Shown: positions 51,391 through 60,879, numbered from the stretch's first letter. The stretch: 64,000 nt of DNA from Roseburia sp. CAG:10041_57 (GCA_001916965.1 MNTL01000001.1:248001-312000); one strand, 5' to 3'. The notes: generated by a model from the letters alone, not told the origin. Numbers and translations are program-made.

Positions 51391-52566
51391 TTAAAATGCA
51401 GCCGCTAATGCATTTCTTAATTTTCTGGTCAATGTAAATGTTCCTGAATCTTTCTTCTGGATCATCATCAAAAATGTCATATCCATTGATGGGATATTGG
51501 CAAAATACGGTCCAAGCCATCCATCCCAGCCATACTCTCCCTTTACTCCATTGATGACTGCAAGGGAAGGATCTGTCATAATGCGCATCAGATTGCCATA
51601 GGTAAAGCCCGGCAGATTATCCCAGCCTGCCATGTATGGCTGCTGATGTGCCAGCAAATGTGAATTCGTCATAAATTCTACCGTAGCCGGTGACAGATAG
51701 GTTCTGCCCTGATAGCTGCCCCCATGCAACAGCATCTGTGTAAAATGTTTATAATCCTCTATTGTGGATACAAGTCCTGCTCCACCCGACTCGAAAGCAA
51801 TCTTATCCGCATCCATATGATTACAGATTCCAAGATGATTACCGTCGTATTCTATCAGCCCCTGTGGAGTCTCTTCATATACCTTCGTAAGTCTTGGCAA
51901 TGCATCGTGCTTAACCTTGAAATCTGTATCTGCCATACCAAGTGGCTGGAAAAATTCTTTCTGTAGGAATTCTCCAAATGTCATGCCACTGGCTGCTTCT
52001 ACAACAGCTCCCAGAATATCTGCACTGGTTCCATAACGCCACTGACTGCCTGGTTGATATGCAAGCCTGCATCTGCCAAGCTTATCAGCAAATTCCAGTG
52101 TAGACATGGGATTATCAGAATAAAGTCTCTTATCCAGCTCCTGATATACAACTGCTGTATCTTTGCTTGCAGGATCAGGATCACAATTGTATACAAGTCC
52201 TGATGTCATGGACAGGCAATCCTTTACTGTAACCTGCCTTACTGCCTTCTCATCCCCATGCTCTGTAGCAACCATGGACTCTGCAAAAGACGGGATATAT
52301 TTGGAAATCGGATCAAGCAAATCAACAATTCCCCTCTCCATTAATAACATGACTGCTGCTGACGTTACCGGCTTTGACATGGAATACAATCTGAATAAGC
52401 TGTCTCTTTCTATGCCTTTTCCCTGTGCAATATCTGCCATGCCTGCCTGTGCATAGTATATCTCTTCTCCATGATGCATAACCAGAAGATTGCCCCCTGC
52501 AATTTCATGTTTGTTCACACTTTCCTGCAGGATTTCTCCCAGTCTGTCTAATTTTTCTCTCTTCAT
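51391..52566 (-). CDS. Serine hydrolase of the beta-lactamase/esterase (class C-like) family
   Basis: 391 residues, no signal peptide. The SxxK motif is S62-M-S-K65 in FRLYSMSKPVTSA; the second motif is the Tyr of WRYGTSADILG (~176). This family (EstB-like, PF00144) includes esterases and peptidases; true beta-lactamase activity is unlikely for a cytoplasmic protein. It is 19 bases ahead, in transcription order after, the receiver protein gene at 52585, so they may share a transcript. Confidence 0.88.
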   Translation of the reverse strand: MKREKLDRLGEILQESVNKHEIAGGNLLVMHHGEEIYYAQAGMADIAQGKGIERDSLFRLYSMSKPVTSAAVMLLMERGIVDLLDPISKYIPSFAESMVATEHGDEKAVRQVTVKDCLSMTSGLVYNCDPDPASKDTAVVYQELDKRLYSDNPMSTLEFADKLGRCRLAYQPGSQWRYGTSADILGAVVEAASGMTFGEFLQKEFFQPLGMADTDFKVKHDALPRLTKVYEETPQGLIEYDGNHLGICNHMDADKIAFESGGAGLVSTIEDYKHFTQMLLHGGSYQGRTYLSPATVEFMTNSHLLAHQQPYMAGWDNLPGFTYGNLMRIMTDPSLAVINGVKGEYGWDGWLGPYFANIPSMDMTFLMMIQKKDSGTFTLTRKLRNALAAAF

Positions 52567-52584
52567 TCCTATTCCCCATTTCTT

Positions 52585-53913
52585 TTATATAATTTTAACT
52601 TTTGCGACAAATAAGTAATAATAAAGCTTCGTATACAGTTCTTCTACTATAATCGGCTTGGCTATATGTGCATTCATGCCACACTGTAATGCCTTATCCA
52701 CGTCCTGCGTCAGAGCATCTGCCGTCATCGCCAAAACAGGAAGTACTATGGCATCTGCCCTGTCCATACTCCTGATACTGCGTGCTGCACTGTAACCATC
52801 CATCCCAGGAAGCTGAATGTCCATCAATATCAGATCATATTCAAATTCTCCCGATGCCTCGATAAGCTGTATTGCATCCTCTGCCGTCTTGGCACAGGTT
52901 ACTTTGGCATATGTCTTCTGAAGAATATTCTCTATAATCTCTACATTAATATCATTATCTTCCACAACCAGAATATTCCTGTTTCTGGCATTGAGCATCA
53001 AAGCTCCATCCGCATCCCGATATAATCTGCCATCTTCACAATGGCTTATCAGTTCATCCGGATCCAGATAATTCTTTGTTCCATATTCCCCTATCTGCAA
53101 AATGCGATTCATAATCTGCAGCATCTGCCAGGAAGATTCACTGATCTTGTCCAGACATTTTTTTACTTTGTCCGTATCTTCAATATTCTGTTTCGCCATA
53201 TCTGACATACCAACGATGATATTAAGAGGTGTTCTGACATTGTAAGATAAATCTTCCATAATCTTATCTTTTTCTGCACTGATTTTCTCTGTACGCCTCT
53301 TCTCCTGGCGGATCTGTGCCAAAGTCTGTTCGATTTTCCCATTCTGGCTCTCAAGAACCTTTCTCTGGTATCTGATCATAAATCCAATACACAGCGATAC
53401 TATGCAGATTGCAATTAAATTATCTTCATAATAATAAAACGGATTGTCTACTTCCTTGATCATATCAGGATTCAGATAAGAAGCCAGGAACAAGAAGAAG
53501 TCTACCATTACAGTTACAATAACCTGCAGGACAAACCAGAATCCATCCGCAGTCATAAATAGCAGTAAAAGCCCCATTGCCATCCATACAGGCATACCGG
53601 AACGTATTCCACCGCCCTCTGCCAAAAGAAACATAAATGGGAAAACTGCAAGATTTATTGGCACTGTAATAAAGGAAAAGAGCAGTTTAAGTTTGTGCGG
53701 ATACATGTTTGCCAGTATGAACATAATAACCAGATAAAGCAGCAATACGATCATTGCCATCAGCCCATCCCATTCATACTGCATACCTGCTTCTACTATG
53801 ATAATTATTGCAAGTGAAATAATAGCTATTGTAAGAACCCAGTTATAGATCCGCCTGTCTACGTCTGTATCACGGAACCATTGGCGATACAGGTTCTTTA
53901 TCTTCTCCTTCAT
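52585..53913 (-). CDS. Membrane pseudo-histidine-kinase with receiver domain
   Basis: 442 residues. About six membrane helices (~20-195), a coiled coil, then a HisKA-like segment LSYNVRTPLNIIVGMSDMAK in which Tyr replaces the phospho-accepting His and Asn follows in place of Asp/Glu. No ATPase domain is present; a ~60-residue link leads directly to a receiver domain (ILVVEDNDINVEIIENILQ, LILMDIQLPGMDGYSAAR, LPVLAMTADA, AKPI) with all key residues. It can receive but not make phosphate, perhaps from the free Hpt protein. Start chosen at 53913. Confidence 0.85.
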   Translation of the reverse strand: MKEKIKNLYRQWFRDTDVDRRIYNWVLTIAIISLAIIIIVEAGMQYEWDGLMAMIVLLLYLVIMFILANMYPHKLKLLFSFITVPINLAVFPFMFLLAEGGGIRSGMPVWMAMGLLLLFMTADGFWFVLQVIVTVMVDFFLFLASYLNPDMIKEVDNPFYYYEDNLIAICIVSLCIGFMIRYQRKVLESQNGKIEQTLAQIRQEKRRTEKISAEKDKIMEDLSYNVRTPLNIIVGMSDMAKQNIEDTDKVKKCLDKISESSWQMLQIMNRILQIGEYGTKNYLDPDELISHCEDGRLYRDADGALMLNARNRNILVVEDNDINVEIIENILQKTYAKVTCAKTAEDAIQLIEASGEFEYDLILMDIQLPGMDGYSAARSIRSMDRADAIVLPVLAMTADALTQDVDKALQCGMNAHIAKPIIVEELYTKLYYYLFVAKVKII

Positions 53914-53935
53914 ATGAATAACCATGCCTTTCAGC

Positions 53936-54778
53936 TTATGCTTCTTTGCTCTCATCCCTGCGGGTGAGTTCCTTTAACTTAGAGAATGCCTGTTCATGCA
54001 TCTTGGATACTGCAGCCGGGTTACGCTGTAACAGACCATTCATTCTGTTGAATTCTTTGTTCTTCAGACTGAATACCATCTGTTTCTTGCCTTCTCCTAC
54101 ACGCGCATACTTCTCTTTACCTGCCTCTACAACAGCGTTCAGCTTTTTAAGACCTACTTCTGACCGTTCCTTAATCTCCGTACCGTAGAACGCCGACAGA
54201 ACTTCCATATGTTTCTGGAGCTTGCGGAACTCTGCATTATTCTCTTCCAGACTCATCAACAGTTCCTTCAGGTTGAGAGCTTCACGTACAGATTCTGCCA
54301 TATCAATAGATATATACACAGTCAGCAGGAAACAGACTGCTTCTAATACATTACTGTTGAATCCAAGCACCATGTTTTCAACCGGCTTATGCCCATGCAT
54401 GGTTAAAAGAACAGAGAAGATGCCCCAAGCCAGAGACGACGTAAGACAGATATGTCCGTTCAGATTCAATTTCTGATTGCTGTAATCCCAATATCTGACA
54501 TGGAACAGCTTCTCCATTACCACGCCAGTTACATATTCCAGTATGGTTGCGCTGATCATTCCCATAAAGAAAACAGCTACTGCATTCGTCCTGTATGGCA
54601 GTGTAAAGATCAGCACGATAATTGCTCCAGAGCCATAAATTGGAAGGAAAGGACCTCTCATAAATCCCCTGTTCACCCAATGTCCTTTTAACACGGATAC
54701 ATAGCATGTCTCCCATATCCATCCAAGGAAACAGTAAAAATAAAAGAAAAACAACCATTGACAAAATGTATAAATCAT
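53936..54778 (-). CDS. Putative ABC-transporter permease-like membrane protein (CmpB/DUF1113)
   Basis: 280 residues. Five or so membrane helices with the family opening WLFFFYFYCFLGWIWETCYV and WVNRGFMRGPFLPIYGSGAI, followed by a charged C-terminal region with coiled-coil character (~165-280). The family is named CmpB or DUF1113 and its function is not established. The start at 54778 has GGGGG 5 bases upstream. It follows the thiamine pyrophosphokinase gene by 10 bases. Confidence 0.8.
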   Translation of the reverse strand: MIYTFCQWLFFFYFYCFLGWIWETCYVSVLKGHWVNRGFMRGPFLPIYGSGAIIVLIFTLPYRTNAVAVFFMGMISATILEYVTGVVMEKLFHVRYWDYSNQKLNLNGHICLTSSLAWGIFSVLLTMHGHKPVENMVLGFNSNVLEAVCFLLTVYISIDMAESVREALNLKELLMSLEENNAEFRKLQKHMEVLSAFYGTEIKERSEVGLKKLNAVVEAGKEKYARVGEGKKQMVFSLKNKEFNRMNGLLQRNPAAVSKMHEQAFSKLKELTRRDESKEA

Positions 54779-54788
54779 ATTTACCCCC

Positions 54789-55421
54789 TTAGCCTTTATC
54801 TGTGTACAGAAGCAGCATGCCATTCTCTACCTCAATACTGCTTTCACATCCTGTAAACTCATTACTGACACCGATTGGGAATTCCGGATTCAGGTCTGCC
54901 CTATCAACTGTATAGCAAAGTCCTTTCTCTGTTACGCCATATGCAATCCCTCCATATGCGAATACAGAAATGCGTCCCCTCTTAGTTGCCGGGAACGTGA
55001 CCTTCCCATTGACCAGCAGCTGCAACGTGCAATGTTTTCCATAGAGGATACCCTTCGCACCCCTGTTATGCAGGAATAAAAGACATTGTATATTGGCGAT
55101 TGTATGATCGAGCCGTCCTCCAAGCCCTCCATATATCTGAAACTGTCTATATCCAAGTCCAAGCCCCTTGCGGATTGCAGCCAGCATATCTGTATCATCT
55201 TTATGGGTAGGCAGAATCTCTACTTTACAATCATACGAACACTTCTGTTCTACACCATTTTCATCTAAAGAATCCATATCTCCGATTAAAAGATCAGGGA
55301 CAATTCCCAGCTGCTCCAGTATCATCCAGCCGGCATCAGCTGCGATTACATAATCGTCCTTTTCACAGCTCCAGTTGTCTATATCAAATTCTCCTGCGCC
55401 CACAATGATGCATTTATTCAT
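54789..55421 (-). CDS. thiN: Thiamine pyrophosphokinase
   Basis: 210 residues. Transfers pyrophosphate from ATP to thiamine, giving the cofactor TPP. Family motifs: IAADAGWMILEQLGIVPDLL, IGDMDSLDE, PTHKDDTDMLAAIRKGL and GGLGGRLDHTIANIQCL. The start at 55421 is chosen by the family N-terminus MNKCIIVGAGEF; an ATG four codons upstream follows AAAGGC directly. No TPP riboswitch is seen. Confidence 0.92.
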   Translation of the reverse strand: MNKCIIVGAGEFDIDNWSCEKDDYVIAADAGWMILEQLGIVPDLLIGDMDSLDENGVEQKCSYDCKVEILPTHKDDTDMLAAIRKGLGLGYRQFQIYGGLGGRLDHTIANIQCLLFLHNRGAKGILYGKHCTLQLLVNGKVTFPATKRGRISVFAYGGIAYGVTEKGLCYTVDRADLNPEFPIGVSNEFTGCESSIEVENGMLLLYTDKG

Positions 55422-55497
55422 TTTAACGGCCATGCCTTTCTGCTTTTTGTCAAAATATATACTATTTATTATAATAGTTTTATAGAATTAAGCAAGC

Positions 55498-55532
55498 AAA
55501 AAAGGGAATCCCTGCAATTGCGGAATTCCCCT
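55498..55532 (-). terminator. Terminator after the chemoreceptor gene
   Basis: GGGAATTCC/GGGATTCCC-type stem with one mismatch, then six T on the minus strand. Confidence 0.75.
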
Positions 55533-55543
55533 TATCGCCCAGA

Positions 55544-57277
55544 TTAAAAGTTCGTAAAAATATCTGTTTCCTTCTGTAATGCCTTGGCAATGGCTTCATT
55601 CTTATCCATACGGCTGCTGATTTTCTCCATATCAACAACCAGAAGCTGTGTACTCTCAGCTGCACCATTAACGCCCTTGGCACCTTCTGAAATAGCATCT
55701 GTGATCGTGCTGATAGAACCTGCGATTTCATCCATCGCATTCTTGAGTGCATCTGTCTTCTCCGTGAATTCATTCATGACAGATTCAATATAAGTTGCAT
55801 TCTCACGATACTGTACCCCGGAATCCACAAAATTCTTAAATTCCGGTAAGATGGACTCATTCAGATAGCCTACCAGGTTGTTTGCATTATCTGACAGGTT
55901 ATGTACTGCATTCGTTACAATGCCATTAATCTCCTGAATATGATTTGCAGTCTGTCTGCTGGAATCTGCCAGCTGTCTGATCTCCTCTGCCACAACAGCG
56001 AAGCCTTTACCTGCATCTCCGGCTCTTGCTGCCTCTATAGAAGCATTCAATGCCAGCAGATTGGTCTGACTGGATATACTCAGGATATCATTGGTCAGGC
56101 TGTTGACCTGATCTACACTCTTACTGTCTTCGATTGCCTGATTCAACACATCAAGAATCTCTTTCACCTTGCTTCCTGTCTCTTCCATGTTCTTTCTGGC
56201 ATTTGATTCCATCTGATTTGCATTGTTCTTCATCTCTTTGGAATAATCATTGATTCCGATGGATTTTTCTGCTATTGTATCTACTTCATCACGTACGGAA
56301 TCCGCATTCTGATTAATCGTCCCTGCTGAATTGCCAACCTCCTGCATGGTAGCTGCCAGCTCTTCTGTTACTGCTGAAAGATCAGAAGCACTGTCATTGG
56401 ATGCCTTTACGCTTTCCTGCACTTCGCTTACAACGTTCTCCATCTCTGTTGTATTCTCAATGATCATTTTCATGATACTTTGCAGCTTATCCATAAATGT
56501 GTTGATACCATTTCCAAGATCAGAGATTTCATCATTGGAAAGGATACTGACTCTTCTGGTCAAATCTCCCTGTCCATTCTCAATACCTTTAATGATACTG
56601 TTCAATTCCTTGTTCGTGATTGCCAGCTTGCGGATGATCTGATAAAATACACAGAACAATGCAGCAATCAAGGATATAATACTAATCGTGATAGTTACCG
56701 TGTTTCTCATGATAGCAGCCTGATATGTCGCTGTCAGCTGATTCTTGGCTTCTTCCGAACCGGCATTTGCGCTCTCTACCATAATATCAATCTGCTGCTG
56801 CATGCTGCTGCTGTAGTCTGCAATTGCACCGTTTGCCAGATCATATGCTTCTTCATTCTTCGAATTGGCACTATATGCCATAAGATTGGCAATTTCATAA
56901 TTCATACCCTCATAGTCCGCAAGCAGCTGGTCAAATGCTGCCTGATCATCCTGCGTCAGATATTTCCGGTAATCATCAAGATAGCTCTGGACTACTTCTT
57001 CTTCCTGACGTACAGAATCAACCAATTCAATCATTGTATCCAGATTCGTGGCAATAATATGTGACAATGCCAGCTTGTGGAGATTCTGAGTCTCTCTTTG
57101 TATCTTCTCCAGTTCAGAGATTCTTACCATATACGTATCTGTAATCTCCGTTGCATTCGTATTGACTCTCCTAATGTTCATTATCGCTTCTACATTGGAG
57201 AAAATACTTACGATTCCCAAAATAAATACGGGAATTAAAATAATATACTTTATACTGATTCTTGCCTTCTTCTGCAT
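55544..57277 (-). CDS. Methyl-accepting chemotaxis protein
   Basis: 577 residues. N-terminal membrane helix, extracellular four-helix-bundle sensor (~35-190), second helix (TVTITISIISLIAALFCVFY), HAMP, then the signalling coiled coil with the hairpin tip QTNLLALNASIEAARAGDAG and KGFAVVAEEIRQLA. Receptor that controls CheA through CheW/CheV. It lies 19 bases after a sugar-binding lipoprotein gene and shares its promoter, so it may sense that protein in its bound state. The four-helix sensor fits an indirect ligand. Confidence 0.94.
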   Translation of the reverse strand: MQKKARISIKYIILIPVFILGIVSIFSNVEAIMNIRRVNTNATEITDTYMVRISELEKIQRETQNLHKLALSHIIATNLDTMIELVDSVRQEEEVVQSYLDDYRKYLTQDDQAAFDQLLADYEGMNYEIANLMAYSANSKNEEAYDLANGAIADYSSSMQQQIDIMVESANAGSEEAKNQLTATYQAAIMRNTVTITISIISLIAALFCVFYQIIRKLAITNKELNSIIKGIENGQGDLTRRVSILSNDEISDLGNGINTFMDKLQSIMKMIIENTTEMENVVSEVQESVKASNDSASDLSAVTEELAATMQEVGNSAGTINQNADSVRDEVDTIAEKSIGINDYSKEMKNNANQMESNARKNMEETGSKVKEILDVLNQAIEDSKSVDQVNSLTNDILSISSQTNLLALNASIEAARAGDAGKGFAVVAEEIRQLADSSRQTANHIQEINGIVTNAVHNLSDNANNLVGYLNESILPEFKNFVDSGVQYRENATYIESVMNEFTEKTDALKNAMDEIAGSISTITDAISEGAKGVNGAAESTQLLVVDMEKISSRMDKNEAIAKALQKETDIFTNF

Positions 57278-57296
57278 AAGTCTTTACCTTCCTTTA

Positions 57297-58577
57297 TCAG
57301 CCGACCGCGGATGCTGTGATCTTATCCACCAGTGTATCCATAATTTCCTGCCAGTCTTTTCCTTCCGGATTACCATTTAAAATTGTATTTGCAAAATTCG
57401 TACAGGCATCCCAGTAGCTGTTACCTACACGCTGCAGATTACCATACTGTCCCTGGTCAATTACCGCTGCAATTGCAGGCTCCTTGCTTATTTCATCTGA
57501 AGCTGATGCATTGATATTGGAAGGACCCTGGCTTCTCTGCTGGAAACGGATTGTCTGATTCTCTTCATTGGTAAGCCAGTCAGCCAGTTTACATGCCCAT
57601 TCCTTATGCTCTGAATAATAATTTACACCCATCATTTTATATCCGGTAAAAGAAGACATCTGTACCTGCTGTCCTGCACATGTATAGGTTGGAAGCTTTA
57701 CTGCCCCATAGTTACTGCCCCATGCCTCTTTCACGGCTACGGCATTCCATACACCACTTATACCGGCTATGACACTGCCATCAGCTACACCAGCTGTAAA
57801 GTCACCATCAGCTTCTGAGACAAAAGCCGGACTGGATGTGATATTTACAAGTGCCTGGGCAATATCCACACCTTTTATGCTTCCTTCTGTTGTATTCCAG
57901 TTACAATGATTCGTTACGCCATCATCATTAATGCCAAAATCCATGCCTGTACCGCCAAAGAATGAATACAGATACCAGCCTGATGTAAGTTCCATTGAGA
58001 ACTTCTTCCCTGCTGCTTCTGCAACTTCCAGGATACGATCCATAGTCTTCACATCGTCTTCTGTAAAATAACTCTTGTCATAATACAGGAAATATCCATT
58101 ATCCGCTGTCATCGGATATCCATACAATACCCCATTATAAGATGCTGCGGCTACTGATTCTTCCAGATTTGCACTACTGATTACATCCGCATTCGGTACT
58201 GGTTCCAATGCGCCTGAAGCAACAAGGCTGCTTAACTGGTCATCCGGAAATGAGAACACATCTGCTGCTGCATGTACATCGCCCAGTATCGTATCCTTCG
58301 TAGTTGAATCACTCTGCTGTACCAGCGAGATATCAAAGTCTGCCTGACCTGCATACTTTTGTTTAAAGCCGTCTATCATCTGTGTAAGCATCTCAAAATT
58401 ATTTTCCTCTGCCCATACAGTCAAGGACACTGTACCAGATTCCGGCTGTTCATCCTGTGTTGTCTGTTCGTTTTGTGTTTCATTGGCTTCTTCACTTTTG
58501 GTAACGTTTCCACATCCTGCTAATGCAGAAACAATTAAAACCGTTGTCAGAACCAATGTCAGTATTTTTTTCTTCAA
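57297..58577 (-). CDS. Maltose-type solute-binding lipoprotein
   Basis: 426 residues. A TTG start at 58577 is chosen: GGAAG lies 7 bases upstream and the protein then begins KKKILTLVLTTVLIVSALAG with the lipobox Cys following. The mature domain is a family 1 (MalE-like) binding protein: SLTVWAEENNFEMLTQMIDG, DVFSFPDDQLSSLVASGALE, YGYPMTADNGYFLYYDKSYF. No permease or ATPase genes accompany it; the next gene is a chemoreceptor. Sensing of maltodextrins, for example amylase products, is inferred. Confidence 0.9.
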   Translation of the reverse strand: MKKKILTLVLTTVLIVSALAGCGNVTKSEEANETQNEQTTQDEQPESGTVSLTVWAEENNFEMLTQMIDGFKQKYAGQADFDISLVQQSDSTTKDTILGDVHAAADVFSFPDDQLSSLVASGALEPVPNADVISSANLEESVAAASYNGVLYGYPMTADNGYFLYYDKSYFTEDDVKTMDRILEVAEAAGKKFSMELTSGWYLYSFFGGTGMDFGINDDGVTNHCNWNTTEGSIKGVDIAQALVNITSSPAFVSEADGDFTAGVADGSVIAGISGVWNAVAVKEAWGSNYGAVKLPTYTCAGQQVQMSSFTGYKMMGVNYYSEHKEWACKLADWLTNEENQTIRFQQRSQGPSNINASASDEISKEPAIAAVIDQGQYGNLQRVGNSYWDACTNFANTILNGNPEGKDWQEIMDTLVDKITASAVG

Positions 58578-58634
58578 TTCTTTTCTTCCTTTCGTATGTG
58601 CCCTGCCTTGCCTGATTTTATGCACAATTAATCC

Positions 58635-58677
58635 TTTATAACAGTTATTTAGTCCCACGTCAATAGAAATAACTGTT
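58635..58677 (-). promoter_or_regulatory. Promoter of the binding protein-chemoreceptor pair, with an inverted repeat
   Basis: TTGACG (58658-58663), 17-base spacer, TATAAA (58635-58640). An 11-bp perfect inverted repeat AACAGTTATTT/AAATAACTGTT (58640-58650, 58667-58677) brackets the -35 box, a likely repressor or activator site. Confidence 0.7.
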
Positions 58678-58740
58678 TTTATATAAATTATTATATTACA
58701 TATATAGTAATTTTACAATCATTTTACAAAATTAAAATTA

Positions 58741-58778
58741 AAAACCGACATTTTACACAATTTTCAAATGTCGGTTTT
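58741..58778 (-). terminator. Terminator after the AI-2E family gene
   Basis: AAAACCGACATTT/AAATGTCGGTTTT, 13-bp stem, T-rich on both sides. Confidence 0.8.
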
Positions 58779-58785
58779 CTATAAA

Positions 58786-59994
58786 TTATTTTTTATTTTC
58801 CGCTGTATCACTATGTTTCTCTTTTGCCGGAGAATGTCTTCTGCGTCCGGTCTGACGATACTGCCTGTTATTTCTTGCATTCACGCTGTCCCTTAACAAC
58901 ATGTACAACGTAGAAACCAGTGGGATAAAGAACAGCATTCCAGGAATACCAAATAGACTTCCGCCCACGCTGACTGCCATTAATACCCATATGGATGGCA
59001 ATCCTACTTTATTCCCTACTACTTTAGGATAGATCAGATTACCCTCTACCTGTTGAAGAATCAGGAACATAACGACAAATGCCACTGCCTTCATCGGATT
59101 ATCCACCATAATCAGAAATGCACCTACCACACAGCCTATAAAAGCTCCCACAATCGGGATCAAAGCTGTAAAAGCAATCAACACACCAACCAATATGGCA
59201 TATGGCATTCTACAAATTGTCATTGTAATCACAAACATACAGCCTAAAATAACTGCTTCCAAGCACTGCCCTGATATAAAATTTGAGAAATTACGGTATC
59301 CAAGGGAGCAGACCTTCAAAACCATATCATTTATCCTTGGAGGACAATAAGCACGTATGACTCTCCTGCACTGGCTTCCCAGCGTTTCCTTCTGTCCAAG
59401 AATGTATATGGCAAATATAAAACCAATCACAACATTTAAAATACCGCTGATAATACTTCCTGCCACTGATACAGTAGAAAATAGTACGCTGGACATCCCG
59501 CTTTGCAGGAATTCCCAACCTCTTTGCGCTAGACTCTCCCAGTCTATCTGCATCGTTGCAAGTTCATCTACATAGCCCTGAATCTGTGGATAATTTACAG
59601 TCAGCTGCTCCAGCTCTCTGAGTAGTTTGTCCGTAAACTGTGGTATTTTATTTCCCAGCTCCATAGCAGTCTTTGCCACCTGTGGAACAACTGTTGCAAT
59701 GACAATCGTAATCAGTACAATCACGAACAGAATACTTAATATGATACCAACCGGTCTTTTCGCCTTATCTGCGCTTCTTCCCTTCCAGCCCGCCAGAATA
59801 TAATCTTCTATCTGACACAGTGGGATGTTAAGCACAAATGCAATGACACCTCCATATATAAAAGGCTTCATAATCCCAACCAACATACTGATTGCATTGA
59901 AAACCTCCTGACTGTAAATCAGCCCCAATATCAGAATTGCTGCCAAAAGCATAAGCTGCCTGATCTGTTTAATTTTCTTCTTATCAAATCCCAT
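58786..59994 (-). CDS. AI-2E family (TqsA/YtvI-like) membrane transporter
   Basis: 402 residues with seven or eight membrane helices. Family blocks: MKPFIYGGVIAFVLNIPL, the extracytoplasmic helical stretch ~95-170, GQCLEAVILGCMFVITMTIC, and the C-terminal NLIYPKVVGNKVGLPSIWVL with FGIPGMLFFIPL. Members export or exchange small molecules or ions; the substrate is not known from sequence. A basic tail (NRQYRQTGRRRHSPAKEKHS) ends the protein. Confidence 0.9.
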   Translation of the reverse strand: MGFDKKKIKQIRQLMLLAAILILGLIYSQEVFNAISMLVGIMKPFIYGGVIAFVLNIPLCQIEDYILAGWKGRSADKAKRPVGIILSILFVIVLITIVIATVVPQVAKTAMELGNKIPQFTDKLLRELEQLTVNYPQIQGYVDELATMQIDWESLAQRGWEFLQSGMSSVLFSTVSVAGSIISGILNVVIGFIFAIYILGQKETLGSQCRRVIRAYCPPRINDMVLKVCSLGYRNFSNFISGQCLEAVILGCMFVITMTICRMPYAILVGVLIAFTALIPIVGAFIGCVVGAFLIMVDNPMKAVAFVVMFLILQQVEGNLIYPKVVGNKVGLPSIWVLMAVSVGGSLFGIPGMLFFIPLVSTLYMLLRDSVNARNNRQYRQTGRRRHSPAKEKHSDTAENKK

Positions 59995-60091
59995 ATATGA
60001 TCCTCACTCCGTTTTTCTTATCATTATCCTTTTTTTGCTCTCATAATGCAAGCATTTTGCATCAGGAATTTTCATTACTATCGTATTATAA

Positions 60092-60124
60092 AAAGGAATT
60101 TCCGTTATCCGGAAATTCCTTTTA
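60092..60124 (-). terminator. Terminator after the FliD-like gene
   Basis: AAAAGGAATTTCCG/CGGAAATTCCTTTT, a perfect 14-bp stem with a 5-base loop; it begins 2 bases after the stop codon. Confidence 0.85.
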
Positions 60125-60125
60125 C

Positions 60126-60824
60126 TTAACTTTTTGCATTATACCTGCTTCCAGAGCTTCCATAGTAATAACCATTGATCCCATAACGGTTATAAGCGGT
60201 CTGTGTGCCATACATGCGGTTTAATACTTTAATTGTAGAATTTGCACAGATTTTTATGGTTTCACATTTGCTGCTTATCTCAGCCGCATAGCTGTCCTTA
60301 TCACAGAATATCTTCTGCAACTTATCTACGCCGGCTGCTTCCAGTGTCTTGGAATCAACGCTGAGAGTTCCCTTTGCATCCATAGTAATGCCAATTTCTG
60401 CAAGCTTCTTCTGGTTAGTGGTAAACAAAGATTTTAATTGTTTCTGGAACATGGTGTTCGTTGTACCACCCGCCTGATCTAATGATTTATAGAGCGAATT
60501 GTAATCTCCCACAAATTCATCTATCTGCTCTAATAGCTTTTTCTTAATGGAATCCTGTGTGTCTTCCTTATCTGTATCTGTGCCCAAATTAATATTTTGC
60601 AGATTCTTTACACTTGTCTGCAGCGCCTTAGCTGCTTTCTCCATATTCTCATACAGCGTGATCTGACTGGATGTTGATGTATCTGTCCTTGTTGTACCAG
60701 ATGAAATATTGCCCTTATCCGTTTTATTCGTCTGGCTGCGCAGCACCTTTGTTCTTCTCTGCCTGTTGGCTGATCGAATCATTCTGGCTCTTGCAAGAGA
60801 ATTTCTGGAACTGTTGATTCTCAT
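60126..60824 (-). CDS. Short FliD-like (flagellar cap) protein of uncertain role
   Basis: 232 residues. A basic, Ser/Thr-rich N-terminus (RARMIRSANRQRRTKVLRSQ) is unlike any signal peptide. The central and C-terminal part resembles the end domain of FliD: QIDEFVGDYNSLYKSLDQAG, IGITMDAKGTLSVDSKTLEA and VDKLQKIFCDKDSYAAEI. True FliD is about 450-700 residues, so this is a short relative or a stand-alone domain. The tail is rich in Tyr, Gly and Ser. GGGGG precedes the start. Confidence 0.6.
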   Translation of the reverse strand: MRINSSRNSLARARMIRSANRQRRTKVLRSQTNKTDKGNISSGTTRTDTSTSSQITLYENMEKAAKALQTSVKNLQNINLGTDTDKEDTQDSIKKKLLEQIDEFVGDYNSLYKSLDQAGGTTNTMFQKQLKSLFTTNQKKLAEIGITMDAKGTLSVDSKTLEAAGVDKLQKIFCDKDSYAAEISSKCETIKICANSTIKVLNRMYGTQTAYNRYGINGYYYGSSGSRYNAKS

Positions 60825-60879
60825 AATGGCATCCCCCTTTATCTATTCTTTCTTACTAATTACATAATATATCGGACAC

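Noticed and set aside
54387..54764. A 125-codon frame overlapping the CmpB-like gene
   Set aside because: Same strand, shifted frame, no independent start signal; the CmpB-like frame has clear family motifs.
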